Shown one piece after another: positions 1 to 7,329 of a stretch of DNA of 37,025 bases; position 1 is the first letter of the stretch; every line of letters starts with the position of its first letter. The DNA is from an uncultured Oscillospiraceae bacterium (lineage in GTDB: Bacteria > Bacillota > Clostridia > Oscillospirales > Oscillospiraceae): the NCBI GenBank assembly GCA_910588135.1, contig CAJUOT010000029.1:1-37025 (forward strand), in the 5' to 3' direction. The notes under the pieces were generated by a model. The model searched no databases and had not been told where the DNA came from. It saw only the letters and a list, made by a program, of their open reading frames with translations. The position numbers were made by a program, and so were the translations under genes.

Positions 1-54
1 CGCCGAAAATACTTGGCTGGCGACGGCCCGGGAAAATAGGTAATGCCGACACAA

Positions 55-87
55 ATGGGGTCTGGTCTTAACCGGACCAGACCCCAT
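55..87. repeat. hairpin before the tRNA array
   Basis: Inverted repeat with an 11-bp perfect core stem (57-67 pairs with 75-85), extended by two A/T pairs, and a 7-nt loop. It lies 7 bases before tRNA-Asn. There is no T-run, so it is more likely a processing or boundary structure than a classical terminator. Confidence 0.5.
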
Positions 88-93
88 CAATAT

Positions 94-169
94 TCCTCCT
101 TAGCTCAGTTGGTAGAGCATGCGGCTGTTAACCGCAGGGTCGTTGGTTCGAGTCCAACAGGGGGAGCCA
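94..169 (+). tRNA. tRNA-Asn (anticodon GTT)
   Basis: Full cloverleaf. The acceptor stem 94-100 pairs with 159-165, the anticodon GTT is at 127-129, the T-loop is of GGTTCGAGTCC type, and the CCA end is encoded (167-169). It is the first of five tRNA genes on the plus strand. Confidence 0.97.
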
Positions 170-170
170 T

Positions 171-220
171 TCTGATGCGTATGCCGCCACTGCTTAAGGT
201 GGCGGCATACGTGAATCAGA
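171..220. repeat. long hairpin between tRNA-Asn and tRNA-Met
   Basis: Long inverted repeat starting two bases after the tRNA-Asn CCA end. A 13-bp GC-rich stem (178-190 with 199-211) is extended by an outer TCTGAT/ATCAGA pair. There is no T-run. It may serve in processing or partial termination inside the tRNA transcript. Confidence 0.6.
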
Positions 221-233
221 AAGTGACCGGCGT

Positions 234-310
234 GGGCCTTTAGCTCAGTTGGTTAGAGCAGCCGGCTCATAACCGGTCGGTCCCGGGTTCGAGTCCCTGA
301 AGGCCCACCA
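234..310 (+). tRNA. tRNA-Met (anticodon CAT, elongator type)
   Basis: Acceptor stem 234-240 pairs with 300-306, the discriminator is A307, CCA is encoded at 308-310 and the anticodon CAT is at 268-270. The first pair is G-C, so it lacks the C1/A72 mismatch of initiator tRNA. A lysidine-modified tRNA-Ile2 cannot be excluded from sequence alone. Confidence 0.92.
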
Positions 311-313
311 TAC

Positions 314-389
314 AGGGGTATAGCTCAGCTGGTAGAGCATCGGTCTCCAAAACCGAGTGCCGAGGGTTCGAATCCTTCTGCCCCTGCCA
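314..389 (+). tRNA. tRNA-Trp (anticodon CCA)
   Basis: Acceptor stem 314-320 pairs with 379-385, the anticodon CCA is at 347-349, and the terminal CCA is encoded at 387-389. It starts four bases after tRNA-Met, so the two are surely cotranscribed. Confidence 0.96.
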
Positions 390-428
390 CTAAAATTACA
401 GCGTTTGCTGTTTTCATACAGATGAAAT

Positions 429-505
<77 letters not shown>

Positions 506-508
506 TTC

Positions 509-585
<77 letters not shown>

Positions 586-590
586 TGTTT

Positions 591-623
591 AACCGCTTAA
601 ATCGAAGGATTTAGGCGGTTTTA
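591..623 (+). terminator. terminator after tRNA-Thr
   Basis: A 13-bp imperfect stem (591-603 with 608-620, GAAG loop) is followed by a T-rich tract. Because attL ends at 585, this terminator may have been brought in by the element. A similar one follows attR at 10332. Confidence 0.8.
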
Positions 624-686
624 CTTTGTTTATATAACTTTTGGACGGAAACTGTGATTTTGCCGAAATGGGACTTCAGCGAGAAG

Positions 687-705
687 CTGACACAAAAACT
701 GACAC
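687..705. repeat. left arm-type repeats of element 1
   Basis: Two direct copies of CTGACAC (687-693 and 699-705), 12 bp apart. The same pair recurs near the right end at 10125-10131 and 10136-10142. The position inside both att sites fits integrase arm-binding sites. Confidence 0.6.
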
Positions 706-734
706 CGACAAGAAAAAATAAGCTGGACAGGGTG

Positions 735-1931
735 CTATCCCTGCCCAGCTTTCTTTATGGCCTCCCTGACAATCTGGGCGGCCTGACTGATACTCTCCTG
801 GTCCGCATGGGTATACATCCGCAGGGTCACGGCCTTGTCGCTATGGCCCAGGGCCTCGCTGACTGAGGCCACGTCCGCCCCATTGGTGATGGCAATACTG
901 GCGAAGGTGTGCCGGAGCTTGTGGGGATGCAGGCCCGGGACCCCGTACCGCTCGGAGAACTTCTTCAGGTAGCGGGTGGGGCTTTGGGGGTGCATCGGCT
1001 CCGGGCTGATCTCCTGAGTGAAGACATAGGCGCTGATGGCCTTCCCGGCTTGATCTGTGCGGAGCTGGCGGAGAAGGTCCAGGGTGTGATCCCCAGCGTA
1101 TACAGTCCTGGTGTGGCCGTTCTTCGGGGTGTCCAAGTATACGCCCCTGCTGCTGGTGTAGCACAGATTTCTGGCGATGGTGATGGCGCCGGTGGTGAAG
1201 TCGATGTCTTGCCACCGCAGGGCGCAGCACTCTCCCCGCCGGATGCCCGTATCAATCAGAAGGTGGACAAGGGCCTGCCATTTCAACGGCTCCCGCTCCA
1301 GGGCGGTGATAATCTTCTGGACCTCCGCCGGGGTGTAGGCCAGCGGTCCATCGTCCTGGACTTCATCCTTCCTGGGCTTTGGCCGCTCCACCTTGTCCAT
1401 CGGGTTGCGGTCTACCATGTCCCCCAGGTAGGCCATTTTGAAAAAGCTGTGCAGGATGGTGTAAACCTTGATGACGGTGGAGTGGGCCTTGCCGTCGGCC
1501 TGAATGTCCAGAAGCAGGGCGGTGATCTGGGCCGGGGTGATCTCCGGGAGCTTGAAGTCGCCCAAGGCGGGGTAGATTTTCTTGTTCAGGTAGCTTTGGT
1601 AGTTGGCTCGGCTGTTCTCGCTCATGGTGACGGTTTTGGAGGGCATGAAGACCCGCTCGCCGTACTGCCTGAAGGTGAGTATCTTTGCGGCCTCCGCCGC
1701 TTCCTGGGCGGCCCGTTCTCTTTGCTCTGCCCTGCTGACTACCTCCCCGGCGTCGCATTGGCGCTCGAACTCCGCCGCCACCGCCGCCAGCTCCCGCTCT
1801 ATGGCCTTCCTACTCCAGCCGTCCGGGGCATACCAGCGCCGAGTGAGGCGAGACTTGTCCCGGCCCCTGCTGACGTTGATTTCATAGTAGACCCGCCCGT
1901 CTTTGGTGAGCATCTTCCTGGTCGATGCCAT
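735..1931 (-). CDS. int: tyrosine site-specific integrase of element 1
   Basis: A 398-aa phage-type tyrosine recombinase that would integrate and excise the element at tRNA-Thr. The N-terminal ~75 residues form an arm-binding domain, followed by a SAM-like core-binding domain (about 85-180) and the catalytic domain. Visible catalytic residues are R231 (TGIRRGE), K270 (TPKNG), H337 and R340 (HKLRH), H363 (LGHSD) and nucleophile Y373 (RMYTH), all intact. It reads toward attL and ends 150 bp from it. The repressor gene lies 32 bp upstream on the same strand, so the two are probably cotranscribed. Length and motifs match the Tn916/phage Int family. It is probably functional. Confidence 0.95.
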   Translation of the reverse strand: MASTRKMLTKDGRVYYEINVSRGRDKSRLTRRWYAPDGWSRKAIERELAAVAAEFERQCDAGEVVSRAEQRERAAQEAAEAAKILTFRQYGERVFMPSKTVTMSENSRANYQSYLNKKIYPALGDFKLPEITPAQITALLLDIQADGKAHSTVIKVYTILHSFFKMAYLGDMVDRNPMDKVERPKPRKDEVQDDGPLAYTPAEVQKIITALEREPLKWQALVHLLIDTGIRRGECCALRWQDIDFTTGAITIARNLCYTSSRGVYLDTPKNGHTRTVYAGDHTLDLLRQLRTDQAGKAISAYVFTQEISPEPMHPQSPTRYLKKFSERYGVPGLHPHKLRHTFASIAITNGADVASVSEALGHSDKAVTLRMYTHADQESISQAAQIVREAIKKAGQG

Positions 1932-1963
1932 GCGGTATCATCCTTCCTGGCCTGTGGGCCTGG

Positions 1964-2647
1964 TTATTCCTCTGTTTCGTCACCTTCCGGGGCCGTCTGA
2001 CGGGGGATAGTATCTCCATAGGCCATAAGCTTTTGCTGGGCTTGGACGGCCTTCATGTCTCGCTCAATGAATAATCTAAGCAATTCTTTTCGTAAATTGG
2101 CGCTATCTGCTACTATTTGCAAACAATGATTTGCCAACTCCGCATCAAGCCTATATGAAAATAAATCGTCCCTATCTGGGCTATCTGATTTCTTGTAGTC
2201 ATAGACAGAACACGCATACGCACTTCTGACCTTTTGGAGGTGGTCTATGATTTCTGATAGATGGGTCAAAATAATGGCACAAGATTCTGTGTCATCCTCG
2301 TATTTCAGGAAGTTTTCCAGGCTTGGAAGAAGCCTTTCTCGAATATCAGGGCGAAGTTTTTGGAGAAAGAGAGCTATGCTACCGCTGCGCTCCTCCGCAT
2401 TATCTTCTGCCTTTTTCTGGGCCTCTGGATTTCGGTAGTTAGTTAATCCAAGGAGATAATCGGTTGATGCCCCGAAAATCTTGGCTATATCACATAGGAT
2501 TTCGTATGGAGGTTCCCTCCCGTTCTCATACATGGACATCACTTGGGTGGAGATGTTTAGTTGTTGACCGAGTTGTCCCTGTGTCAAACCGGCCTCTTTT
2601 CTAAGTGCCCTTATTCTATGACCGTAAGTGAAACCTCCAGCTCCCAC
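1964..2647 (-). CDS. XRE-family phage repressor
   Basis: A 227-aa protein with a Cro/CI-type helix-turn-helix at about residues 9-62 (RIRALRKEAGLTQGQLGQQL, then a SMYENGREPP turn). The helical C-terminal part matches nothing I recognise and lacks the Ser/Lys protease motif of LexA/CI, so induction by RecA-style self-cleavage is not indicated. The start is taken as GTG at 2647 behind a G-rich ribosome binding site. It is divergent from the excisionase operon at 2792, the classical lysogeny-switch layout, and would repress the promoter in between. It is the natural candidate for an Stl-like master repressor if the element is a phage satellite. Confidence 0.85.
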   Translation of the reverse strand: MGAGGFTYGHRIRALRKEAGLTQGQLGQQLNISTQVMSMYENGREPPYEILCDIAKIFGASTDYLLGLTNYRNPEAQKKAEDNAEERSGSIALFLQKLRPDIRERLLPSLENFLKYEDDTESCAIILTHLSEIIDHLQKVRSAYACSVYDYKKSDSPDRDDLFSYRLDAELANHCLQIVADSANLRKELLRLFIERDMKAVQAQQKLMAYGDTIPRQTAPEGDETEE

Positions 2648-2739
2648 TTCAATCCCCCCCCTTTTTTTCCAAGTATACCACAGCAGTATCTAAAAATAAA
2701 GAGAGAAATTAAATATTTCCTTGTATTGATGAATTACTA

Positions 2740-2768
2740 TTGACATTAGCCGTATTGTTGATTATTAT
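2740..2768 (+). promoter_or_regulatory. promoter of the excisionase/replication operon
   Basis: TTGACA at 2740-2745, a 17-bp spacer and TATTAT at 2763-2768: a near-consensus vegetative promoter. It lies between the divergent repressor and excisionase genes. On the other strand a TATACT box near 2668-2673 could drive the repressor. Repeated AGTAT half-sites around 2667-2687 may be repressor operators (weak). Confidence 0.75.
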
Positions 2769-2791
2769 GGAAGCAGAAAGGAGGGCTGAAT

Positions 2792-2992
2792 ATGCGCCTT
2801 GTAACTGTGAAGCAAGCATCTGTGGCGGTAGGGATTAGTTCGTATGCCCTGCTGAAAGGTGCGAAAGAAGGTATTTATCCGCACGAGAAGTCCGGCAATC
2901 GTTTCCTTTTTGATGTTGACCTGCTGGAGGAAACCATCCGGGAAAGGATGCTCAAATCCTGCGGTGAGCATAGCGGAGGCGACCTGACATGA
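2792..2992 (+). CDS. excisionase-like small HTH protein
   Basis: A 66-aa protein with a MerR/HTH_17-like fold (VTVKQASVAVGISSYALLKG, then a wing ending in RFLFD), the pattern of excisionases and small phage DNA-binding proteins. The RBS AAAGGAGGG lies just upstream. It is the first gene of the rightward operon and ends in an ATGA overlap with the next gene. The likely role is a directionality factor for the integrase or a repressor antagonist. I infer this from size, fold and position; there is no family-specific motif. Confidence 0.65.
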   Translation: MRLVTVKQASVAVGISSYALLKGAKEGIYPHEKSGNRFLFDVDLLEETIRERMLKSCGEHSGGDLT

Positions 2993-3261
2993 GTAGAGCA
3001 GAAGTAAAGCCACCCCCGGAGGTGTGGCGGATCAATGGGCTGGAGGTAAAGCCCTTCATGAAAATCCCGGATGCCTGCCGGGTAAGCGGTCTGTCGCAGA
3101 TTTACCTCCGCCGTGGCGTCCGGGATGGCACCATCCCCCACATAGTGTCAGGCCCCAAGAACAACGGGAAGGGGACCGGGACCTATTACATCAATATGCC
3201 GGCGCTGCTGAAACAGTTGGGGGTCCCGCTCCAGGGCGGGGACCTCCCGGGGCTGGGGTGA
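2989..3261 (+). CDS. small DNA-binding protein, probable HTH
   Basis: A 90-aa protein translationally coupled to the preceding gene by an ATGA overlap. Residues about 24-70 (MKIPDACRVSGLSQIYLRRG, then a wing with a basic stretch) resemble an HTH_17/excisionase-like winged helix, so this may be a second directionality or regulatory factor. The final ~20 residues are rich in Gly, Leu and Pro. I do not recognise a named family. Confidence 0.6.
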   Translation: MSRAEVKPPPEVWRINGLEVKPFMKIPDACRVSGLSQIYLRRGVRDGTIPHIVSGPKNNGKGTGTYYINMPALLKQLGVPLQGGDLPGLG

Positions 3262-3273
3262 GGTGGTGATCCG

Positions 3274-3594
3274 TTGGAGCTGTACGACACCATTATGGGC
3301 TTTGAAATAGATATGGACCACTTCTGCATCTCGGACAAGGCCCAGCTTCTTTGGTATAAACTACTGTTCCAGGTGATGCTGAGAGAGACGAATGTCATAG
3401 AGGCCAGGAATGAGGATGTCCGCAAATGGACAGGGTGGTCTATCCGAACCATAGCTACCGCCCGCCAGGAGCTTGTCTCTTTTGGTCTTCTGGAATTCAG
3501 AAAAGGGGTGAGGGGTCATCCAGGGGTCTATCATCTACTGAATGTTCCTCCTGGGGGGGTGGGGTCACCGTCATGGGATATATCGACTACATGA
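3274..3594 (+). CDS. winged-helix replication-type protein, short
   Basis: A 106-aa protein starting at TTG behind GAGGTGG. It has the winged-helix pattern of replisome-organiser N-termini: an AQLLWYKLLFQVM helix, a recognition helix around RTIATARQELVSFGLLEF and a wing (GVRGHPGVYHL). The next gene has a similar N-terminal domain, so the two may be paralogues working together at the origin. The last 22 bases overlap the start of the next gene in another frame. The function is inferred from fold and context. Confidence 0.55.
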   Translation: MELYDTIMGFEIDMDHFCISDKAQLLWYKLLFQVMLRETNVIEARNEDVRKWTGWSIRTIATARQELVSFGLLEFRKGVRGHPGVYHLLNVPPGGVGSPSWDISTT

Positions 3595-4361
3595 ATACCT
3601 TCAACAGATGGATTGAAGAAGGCAGACCATCAGACAAAGCGATTGTCCTATATTATGGCCTGCTTAATCTGTTCAACCAACGTCGATGGCCTGAGCAAAC
3701 GGCTATAGATAACCCACGCCTATTGTCGCTTACCCGGACCACTGACAAAGGCGTTGCAAAACGGGCAAGGGATGATTTGGTAAAAGCTGGGTTTGTTGAA
3801 TATGTGCCAGGAGTAGGGAGGGGAAGGGCGACGGAGTATCGGTTATTAGAAAAAGGGGAGGATTATCTACCCATAAAATCCCCCCCTGAAATCCACCCCG
3901 AAAGTCCCCCCCCTAATAAGATAAAGAAAAAGATAAAGACATTCTCTGGTGGTGGTGAGGGGGCCGCCACGTCCGAGGGCGAGAGAGCTGTCGAGGATTT
4001 TGCCACCGAGCATTGTGATAATCTCGATGTGTACCTGAGGATGACCGAAGATGTGAAGACTGAGGTCTGCAAGGTTACCAAGGAGCTTTTCAAAAAATAT
4101 ACGACACGGGAACCGACGCAGATGGATGAAGCGAGGGTGTTTCCCTATGTTCGCCCGCTCGAAGATGGACCTATATTGCCATTCCCGGAAAATCGGATTC
4201 AACTATTGAGCTATGCCTTCCAGCAGGCCAACGAATCGGGAAAGCCTGGGAACTGGAGGTACATCATTGGAGTGCTGGCAAATCTGTACAAGCGAGGGCA
4301 CGACACCGTGGAAAAGGCGGAGGACTACGATGATCTGCTGGGCGACCTTCGTGGGTCCTGA
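3573..4361 (+). CDS. DnaD-like phage replisome organiser
   Basis: A 262-aa protein from ATG 3573, chosen because a G-rich RBS precedes it and earlier in-frame sequence is low-complexity overlap. The N-terminal winged-helix domain (about 10-95, helices DKAIVLYYGLLNLFN and KRARDDLVKAGFVEYV) is followed by a Pro/Lys linker and a C-terminal helical domain. The YAFQQANESGKPGNWRYI pattern at about 220-245 is typical of DnaB_2/DnaD domains that load the host helicase. Phage proteins of this build start replication of prophages and satellites. The preceding gene is a possible partner. Confidence 0.75.
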   Translation: MGYIDYMNTFNRWIEEGRPSDKAIVLYYGLLNLFNQRRWPEQTAIDNPRLLSLTRTTDKGVAKRARDDLVKAGFVEYVPGVGRGRATEYRLLEKGEDYLPIKSPPEIHPESPPPNKIKKKIKTFSGGGEGAATSEGERAVEDFATEHCDNLDVYLRMTEDVKTEVCKVTKELFKKYTTREPTQMDEARVFPYVRPLEDGPILPFPENRIQLLSYAFQQANESGKPGNWRYIIGVLANLYKRGHDTVEKAEDYDDLLGDLRGS

Positions 4362-4382
4362 GACGAAATGAGGTGTATAAAC

Positions 4383-4721
4383 ATGGGTAGGTCTTCACAG
4401 CGCAAGGGTGCCGATGGCGAGCGGGAGCTGGCCGGCATCCTCCGAGGACGTGGCTATGACATCGAGCGGGGCGGATCCCTGTCCTATGGGGAAGTGCCTG
4501 ACCTGGTGGGGCTGCCTGGGGTACATATCGAAGTCAAGCGGGTGGAGCGGCTGAACGTGCCCGAGGCGATGGACCAGGCCACCCGGGATGCTGACCGCTT
4601 CGGAGGTTTTCCCGCCCTGTTCCATCGACGGTCCCGCTCCCCCTGGCTGGTGACCATGCGGCTGGCCGATTGGCTGGAGCTGTACCAGGGCTTTGAGGAA
4701 AAAGAAAAGGCCACCCCCTGA
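4383..4721 (+). CDS. PD-(D/E)XK nuclease, Holliday-junction-resolvase-like
   Basis: A 112-aa protein from ATG 4383 with GAGGTG upstream. It shows the core of small PD-(D/E)XK nucleases: an N-terminal helix with an acidic residue (GADGERELAGIL), then D40 in VPDLVG, and E50-V-K52 in HIEVKR. This fits Hjc/VRR-type nucleases that phages use in recombination or replication-intermediate processing. It follows the replisome organiser in the same operon. The exact substrate cannot be read from the sequence. Confidence 0.75.
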   Translation: MGRSSQRKGADGERELAGILRGRGYDIERGGSLSYGEVPDLVGLPGVHIEVKRVERLNVPEAMDQATRDADRFGGFPALFHRRSRSPWLVTMRLADWLELYQGFEEKEKATP

Positions 4722-4731
4722 AGGATGGCCC

Positions 4732-4793
4732 GCCGCCTCCCCCGCAGGGAGACAGCCCGTGGCAGGACTATACTATACCACGGGGGAGGCGGC
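4732..4793. repeat. 13-bp inverted repeat overlapping an RBS
   Basis: GCCGCCTCCCCCG (4732-4744) pairs perfectly with 4781-4793, with a 36-nt loop. The right arm holds the GGGGGAGG ribosome binding site of the gene starting at 4801, so folding would hide that RBS. The loop has a TATACTATA box that could be a -10 element. Confidence 0.6.
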
Positions 4794-4800
4794 CACGTCA

Positions 4801-5295
4801 ATGACGAGGGGTGAATTAGAGAGCGCCATCACGATGGCCGTGGAGGTTGGAAGGATGGTAGCGGCCCGGACAGCAAAGGACGCCTTCAAGGCCACCGAGC
4901 GCCGCCTGTGCGCTATCCCTGATCTGCGGGAGAAGCTGAAGGATGACGAGGATGAACTGGAGAAGGTCCGGAGGAACGGACTGAAAGAGCGGAGCTACAG
5001 CGTCCCCCGCTTTGGGATAAAGCTGCCCCCCGAGGAGATCATGGAGGCTGTCGTTATTGACCTGGAGGCCGCCATCTCCGCAACCAAGCATGAGCTGGAG
5101 GCCGTCGAGAAGGCCCTGGCCTCTATCCAGGACGACCCCTATTATCTGGCCGTTGACGGAAAGTACATCCAGCGGTTGACTGACAACGAGATAGCTGAGA
5201 AAATCCACTGTGATCCTGTGACTGTGCGGAGGAACAGGAAAAACCTTGTCCAGCGTGTGGCCGTCCGCCTGTATGGAGCGTACGCTGTGAAATAG
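4801..5295 (+). CDS. ArpU/RinA-type phage transcription regulator
   Basis: A 164-aa protein. The start is set at ATG 4801 after the RBS in the inverted repeat; the frame is open further upstream, but that part has no RBS. The middle is helical and charged (about 40-115, probably coiled coil). The C-terminus (LTDNEIAEKIHCDPVTVRRN and following) is a sigma-70 region-4-like helix-turn-helix, as in late-gene activators of Firmicutes phages. In a satellite it would control the packaging-side genes. It is the last gene of the operon before a hairpin terminator. Confidence 0.65.
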   Translation: MTRGELESAITMAVEVGRMVAARTAKDAFKATERRLCAIPDLREKLKDDEDELEKVRRNGLKERSYSVPRFGIKLPPEEIMEAVVIDLEAAISATKHELEAVEKALASIQDDPYYLAVDGKYIQRLTDNEIAEKIHCDPVTVRRNRKNLVQRVAVRLYGAYAVK

Positions 5296-5330
5296 CCTGT
5301 TTGCCCCGTAGCGGGCCGCACAAGCATGGG

Positions 5331-5366
5331 CAGCCTCCAGGGGTAGGGAATTACCCTCTGGAGGCT
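5331..5366. terminator. bidirectional hairpin between converging genes
   Basis: A strong ~15-bp stem (5331-5345 with 5352-5366, one bulge) lies between the plus-strand regulator and the minus-strand secreted protein. There is no long T-run on either side. The convergent position makes a termination role likely. Confidence 0.6.
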
Positions 5367-5376
5367 GTGCGAGCGT

Positions 5377-5928
5377 TTACGGGGCGTCCTGAAGCTCTAT
5401 CTTGAAGTAGATGGTCCCGGTATATGTGCCGTCGATAGTGTCATCTAAAGCGGACACATCTGCATGGAGATAACCATAGGAACTTGGCGATGTAGCACCG
5501 TTCTGGAAAGTGGCAACGGTGGCGGTACTCGCTGAGGATATCCATTCCCCAGTGGTACCGTAAGTGTCGGAGCGATAAAGGTTGCATATGGCCTTAATAT
5601 TTGGCCGCTCCGTATTTGATAGGAAGAAAAAGCCATTTTCATCGAAGGTCTTTTCGCAATCGACAGATACCGTCAGGAGTTTTCCAGCTCCGATGTCGAC
5701 ATTGCTGGCGGTGATGGAAAGGCAGGGGATGGTGTTGGTATCATATGCTGCTGGTATACTTACTTCGTATGTGGGCTGGGCCGGTGCTGGAGTGACAGGA
5801 GGGGCCTCAGTCCTGAATCCTGAAAAGGTACAGTAGATTTGGGTAGTAGTTTCTGCTGCCGAAGCCGGTAGGGGGAGCGCCAGGAGGAGCGCCAGGGAAA
5901 GGAATGCGGCGAGGGCTTTCTTTTTCAT
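5377..5928 (-). CDS. secreted protein with Sec signal peptide
   Basis: A 183-aa protein from ATG 5928 (GAGGTGG upstream). A clear signal peptide (MKKK, hydrophobic core LALLLALPLP, ASA cleavage motif) precedes a Pro-rich segment and a beta-rich, Ser/Thr-rich domain that ends without a sortase or membrane anchor. The C-terminal GTYTGTIYFKI pattern resembles repeat domains of WxL-like or fimbrial-type surface proteins, but I cannot name the family. It is the third gene of a minus-strand operon behind DUF6431 and a membrane-anchored protein. Such cargo is unusual in a small phage-like element. Confidence 0.7.
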   Translation of the reverse strand: MKKKALAAFLSLALLLALPLPASAAETTTQIYCTFSGFRTEAPPVTPAPAQPTYEVSIPAAYDTNTIPCLSITASNVDIGAGKLLTVSVDCEKTFDENGFFFLSNTERPNIKAICNLYRSDTYGTTGEWISSASTATVATFQNGATSPSSYGYLHADVSALDDTIDGTYTGTIYFKIELQDAP

Positions 5929-5942
5929 GGGTGGACCACCTC

Positions 5943-6437
5943 TCAAATTATTTCTATCGTGAGCTTTACATCAGCCCCATTCATGGGCTGCATACTGTCC
6001 AGGGAATAACAGCTATATCGGAGGATGGAGTTTTCATAAGCCCCTGCCGGCGGGACTGAGGCAAGGGTCATGGTCGATAGGCTTTCCCCTGGAGGGACGA
6101 GGCCTGATCTGAAAATCTCCTCCCCGCTCGGGAGGAACAGGGAGATGACGAAATAGCAGGCGTTTCCTGCCGGATTGTAGAAGGGGGCCGCCTGCTGGCC
6201 GGTGCTGGCCGCTATCTGGAGCCTGTCGAAGCCGGGGATGGTGGTAGACCCCTCCGGGGCTGTGGCCTGGGCAGTTGGTGTCGCTGAGGAGGCAGCAGCA
6301 GGTACCAGCAGCGAGGCCTCTGCTGCTGGCGCCGGGGTGGTGGCCCCTTCCCCCATGTGATACCCCACCATGCCGGCCAAGAGCATGAAGGCGACCGCAC
6401 ATAGGACGCCCAGGGAAAGCACCAATTTGTCACGCAT
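5943..6437 (-). CDS. membrane-anchored extracytoplasmic protein
   Basis: A 164-aa protein from ATG 6437 (RBS GGGGGG; an upstream GTG at 6446 overlaps the stop of the previous gene). One N-terminal transmembrane segment (LVLSLGVLCAVAFMLLAGMV) is followed by an Ala/Pro/Thr-rich linker of ~50 residues and a small beta-type domain. That domain resembles the C-terminal part of tRNA-independent surface modules annotated only as hypothetical. It is placed between DUF6431 and the secreted protein and is tightly spaced with both, so the three probably act together at the cell surface. The function is unknown. Confidence 0.65.
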   Translation of the reverse strand: MRDKLVLSLGVLCAVAFMLLAGMVGYHMGEGATTPAPAAEASLLVPAAASSATPTAQATAPEGSTTIPGFDRLQIAASTGQQAAPFYNPAGNACYFVISLFLPSGEEIFRSGLVPPGESLSTMTLASVPPAGAYENSILRYSCYSLDSMQPMNGADVKLTIEII

Positions 6438-6442
6438 AAAGT

Positions 6443-6841
6443 TCACCCCCCTTCTTCGTCTGCCGCCCCTATGGTATCAGCTCCCGGGCTGGATGGACAG
6501 GCAAAGTGGGTGGGTGATTTTTTCCACCTCCGCATGGTGGAGTTATCGGCAGGGCAGGAAGCTGTGGCCCCCGCTTCCACGGCCTCGATGACGGGGCTGG
6601 CGTAGTGTTTATATGGGCGCATGAAGTCTGGAAGCTCCAGGTGGAGCCTGTGACAGGATGGGCACCGCAGGCGCCGGAGCTGGAACAGGAGGACGGCCCC
6701 TGAGCCGTCCACCACCCGGCGGGGCCTGGTGTCATAGCCTGAGAGCAGCACACCGCAGGCGGGGCACAGGGGCGGGTCCCTGGCCCGGATGCGGTAGACC
6801 CCTGCCCCCTTCTCCACGGTGTAGTGGGTCACTACCAGCAT
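6443..6841 (-). CDS. DUF6431 zinc-ribbon protein
   Basis: A 132-aa protein. Two CxxC pairs (CPACG near residue 26 and CPSCH near residue 60) make a zinc ribbon, followed by the HLELPDFMRPYKHY pattern and an acidic/NSTMRRW segment typical of DUF6431. That family looks like a truncated transposase-type HTH/zinc-finger protein and is common in Clostridia, with no known function. No clear RBS is visible. Its stop overlaps the next gene's upstream start, indicating an operon. Confidence 0.7.
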   Translation of the reverse strand: MLVVTHYTVEKGAGVYRIRARDPPLCPACGVLLSGYDTRPRRVVDGSGAVLLFQLRRLRCPSCHRLHLELPDFMRPYKHYASPVIEAVEAGATASCPADNSTMRRWKKSPTHFACPSSPGADTIGAADEEGG

Positions 6842-6859
6842 AGGCCATGCTGACGAAGG

Positions 6860-6893
6860 AAGGGGTCCCGCTCCACCAGGAGAGGGACCCCTT
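6860..6893. terminator. hairpin between HTH gene and DUF6431
   Basis: AAGGGGTCCC (6860-6869) pairs perfectly with 6884-6893. It lies between the minus-strand HTH gene and the DUF6431 operon. No T-run follows, so it may be an attenuator rather than a full terminator. Confidence 0.45.
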
Positions 6894-6937
6894 GACTATG
6901 CAACGAACCACGAGGGAACAACGAGAAATGGGGGGGG

Positions 6938-7153
6938 CTACGGGTCATCGGGGACATAGGTCATAAAGTCCCCCGGCTGGCAGTTGAGCCGCTTGCATAG
7001 GGCCTCTATGGTGCGAGAATCAATCCCCCCACTGACCTGTCCGAGTAGCTTTTGCCTTGTTGCGCTTCCGATGACCTTTTCTGCATTCAGCTTATAGATG
7101 GTGGTCCCGTTGGTCTTCAAAATGTCTTGGAGGCGGCTATAATCCATCGCCAT
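6938..7153 (-). CDS. small Cro/CI-type regulator (YozG/HTH_26-like)
   Basis: A 71-aa protein from ATG 7153 (GAGGA upstream). It is a compact HTH_26-type domain: LQDILKTNGTTIYKLNAEK, then the conserved IEALCKRLNCQPGDFMTYVP tail that marks this family. Its promoter is divergent from that of the gene at 7616, and the shared region holds several TAGGC/GCCTA repeats, so autoregulation and control of the rightward operon are likely. Confidence 0.8.
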   Translation of the reverse strand: MAMDYSRLQDILKTNGTTIYKLNAEKVIGSATRQKLLGQVSGGIDSRTIEALCKRLNCQPGDFMTYVPDDP

Positions 7154-7216
7154 GCTGTCACGTCCTCTCTGGGGGCGGCGGCTTTTTATAAAAGCCCGCT
7201 CTCCTAGTATAGCTAT

Positions 7217-7322
7217 ATTATAGCCCAAAAGATAGGCAATGTCTAGGCTAAAAATGGACAAAGAAAAAGCCTAGAGTTTGGCTATAATGTCAATAGACAA
7301 TAGGCAAGAATTAGGCTATACT
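7217..7322. promoter_or_regulatory. divergent promoters with TAGGC operator repeats
   Basis: Minus strand: TAGACA (7240-7245), 17-bp spacer, TATAAT (7217-7222), reading into the HTH gene. Plus strand: TAGACA (7294-7299), 17-bp spacer, TATACT (7317-7322). The two promoters match in their -35 box and spacing. TAGGC/GCCTA motifs recur at about 7233, 7244, 7269, 7301 and 7312, as expected for binding sites of the adjacent regulator. Confidence 0.7.
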
Positions 7323-7329
7323 ATAATCA

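Noticed and set aside
909..2000. Long plus-strand open frame (363 aa)
   Set aside because: It is antisense to the integrase and repressor, has low-complexity GC-driven composition, and shows no motif or RBS. It is a shadow of the real genes.
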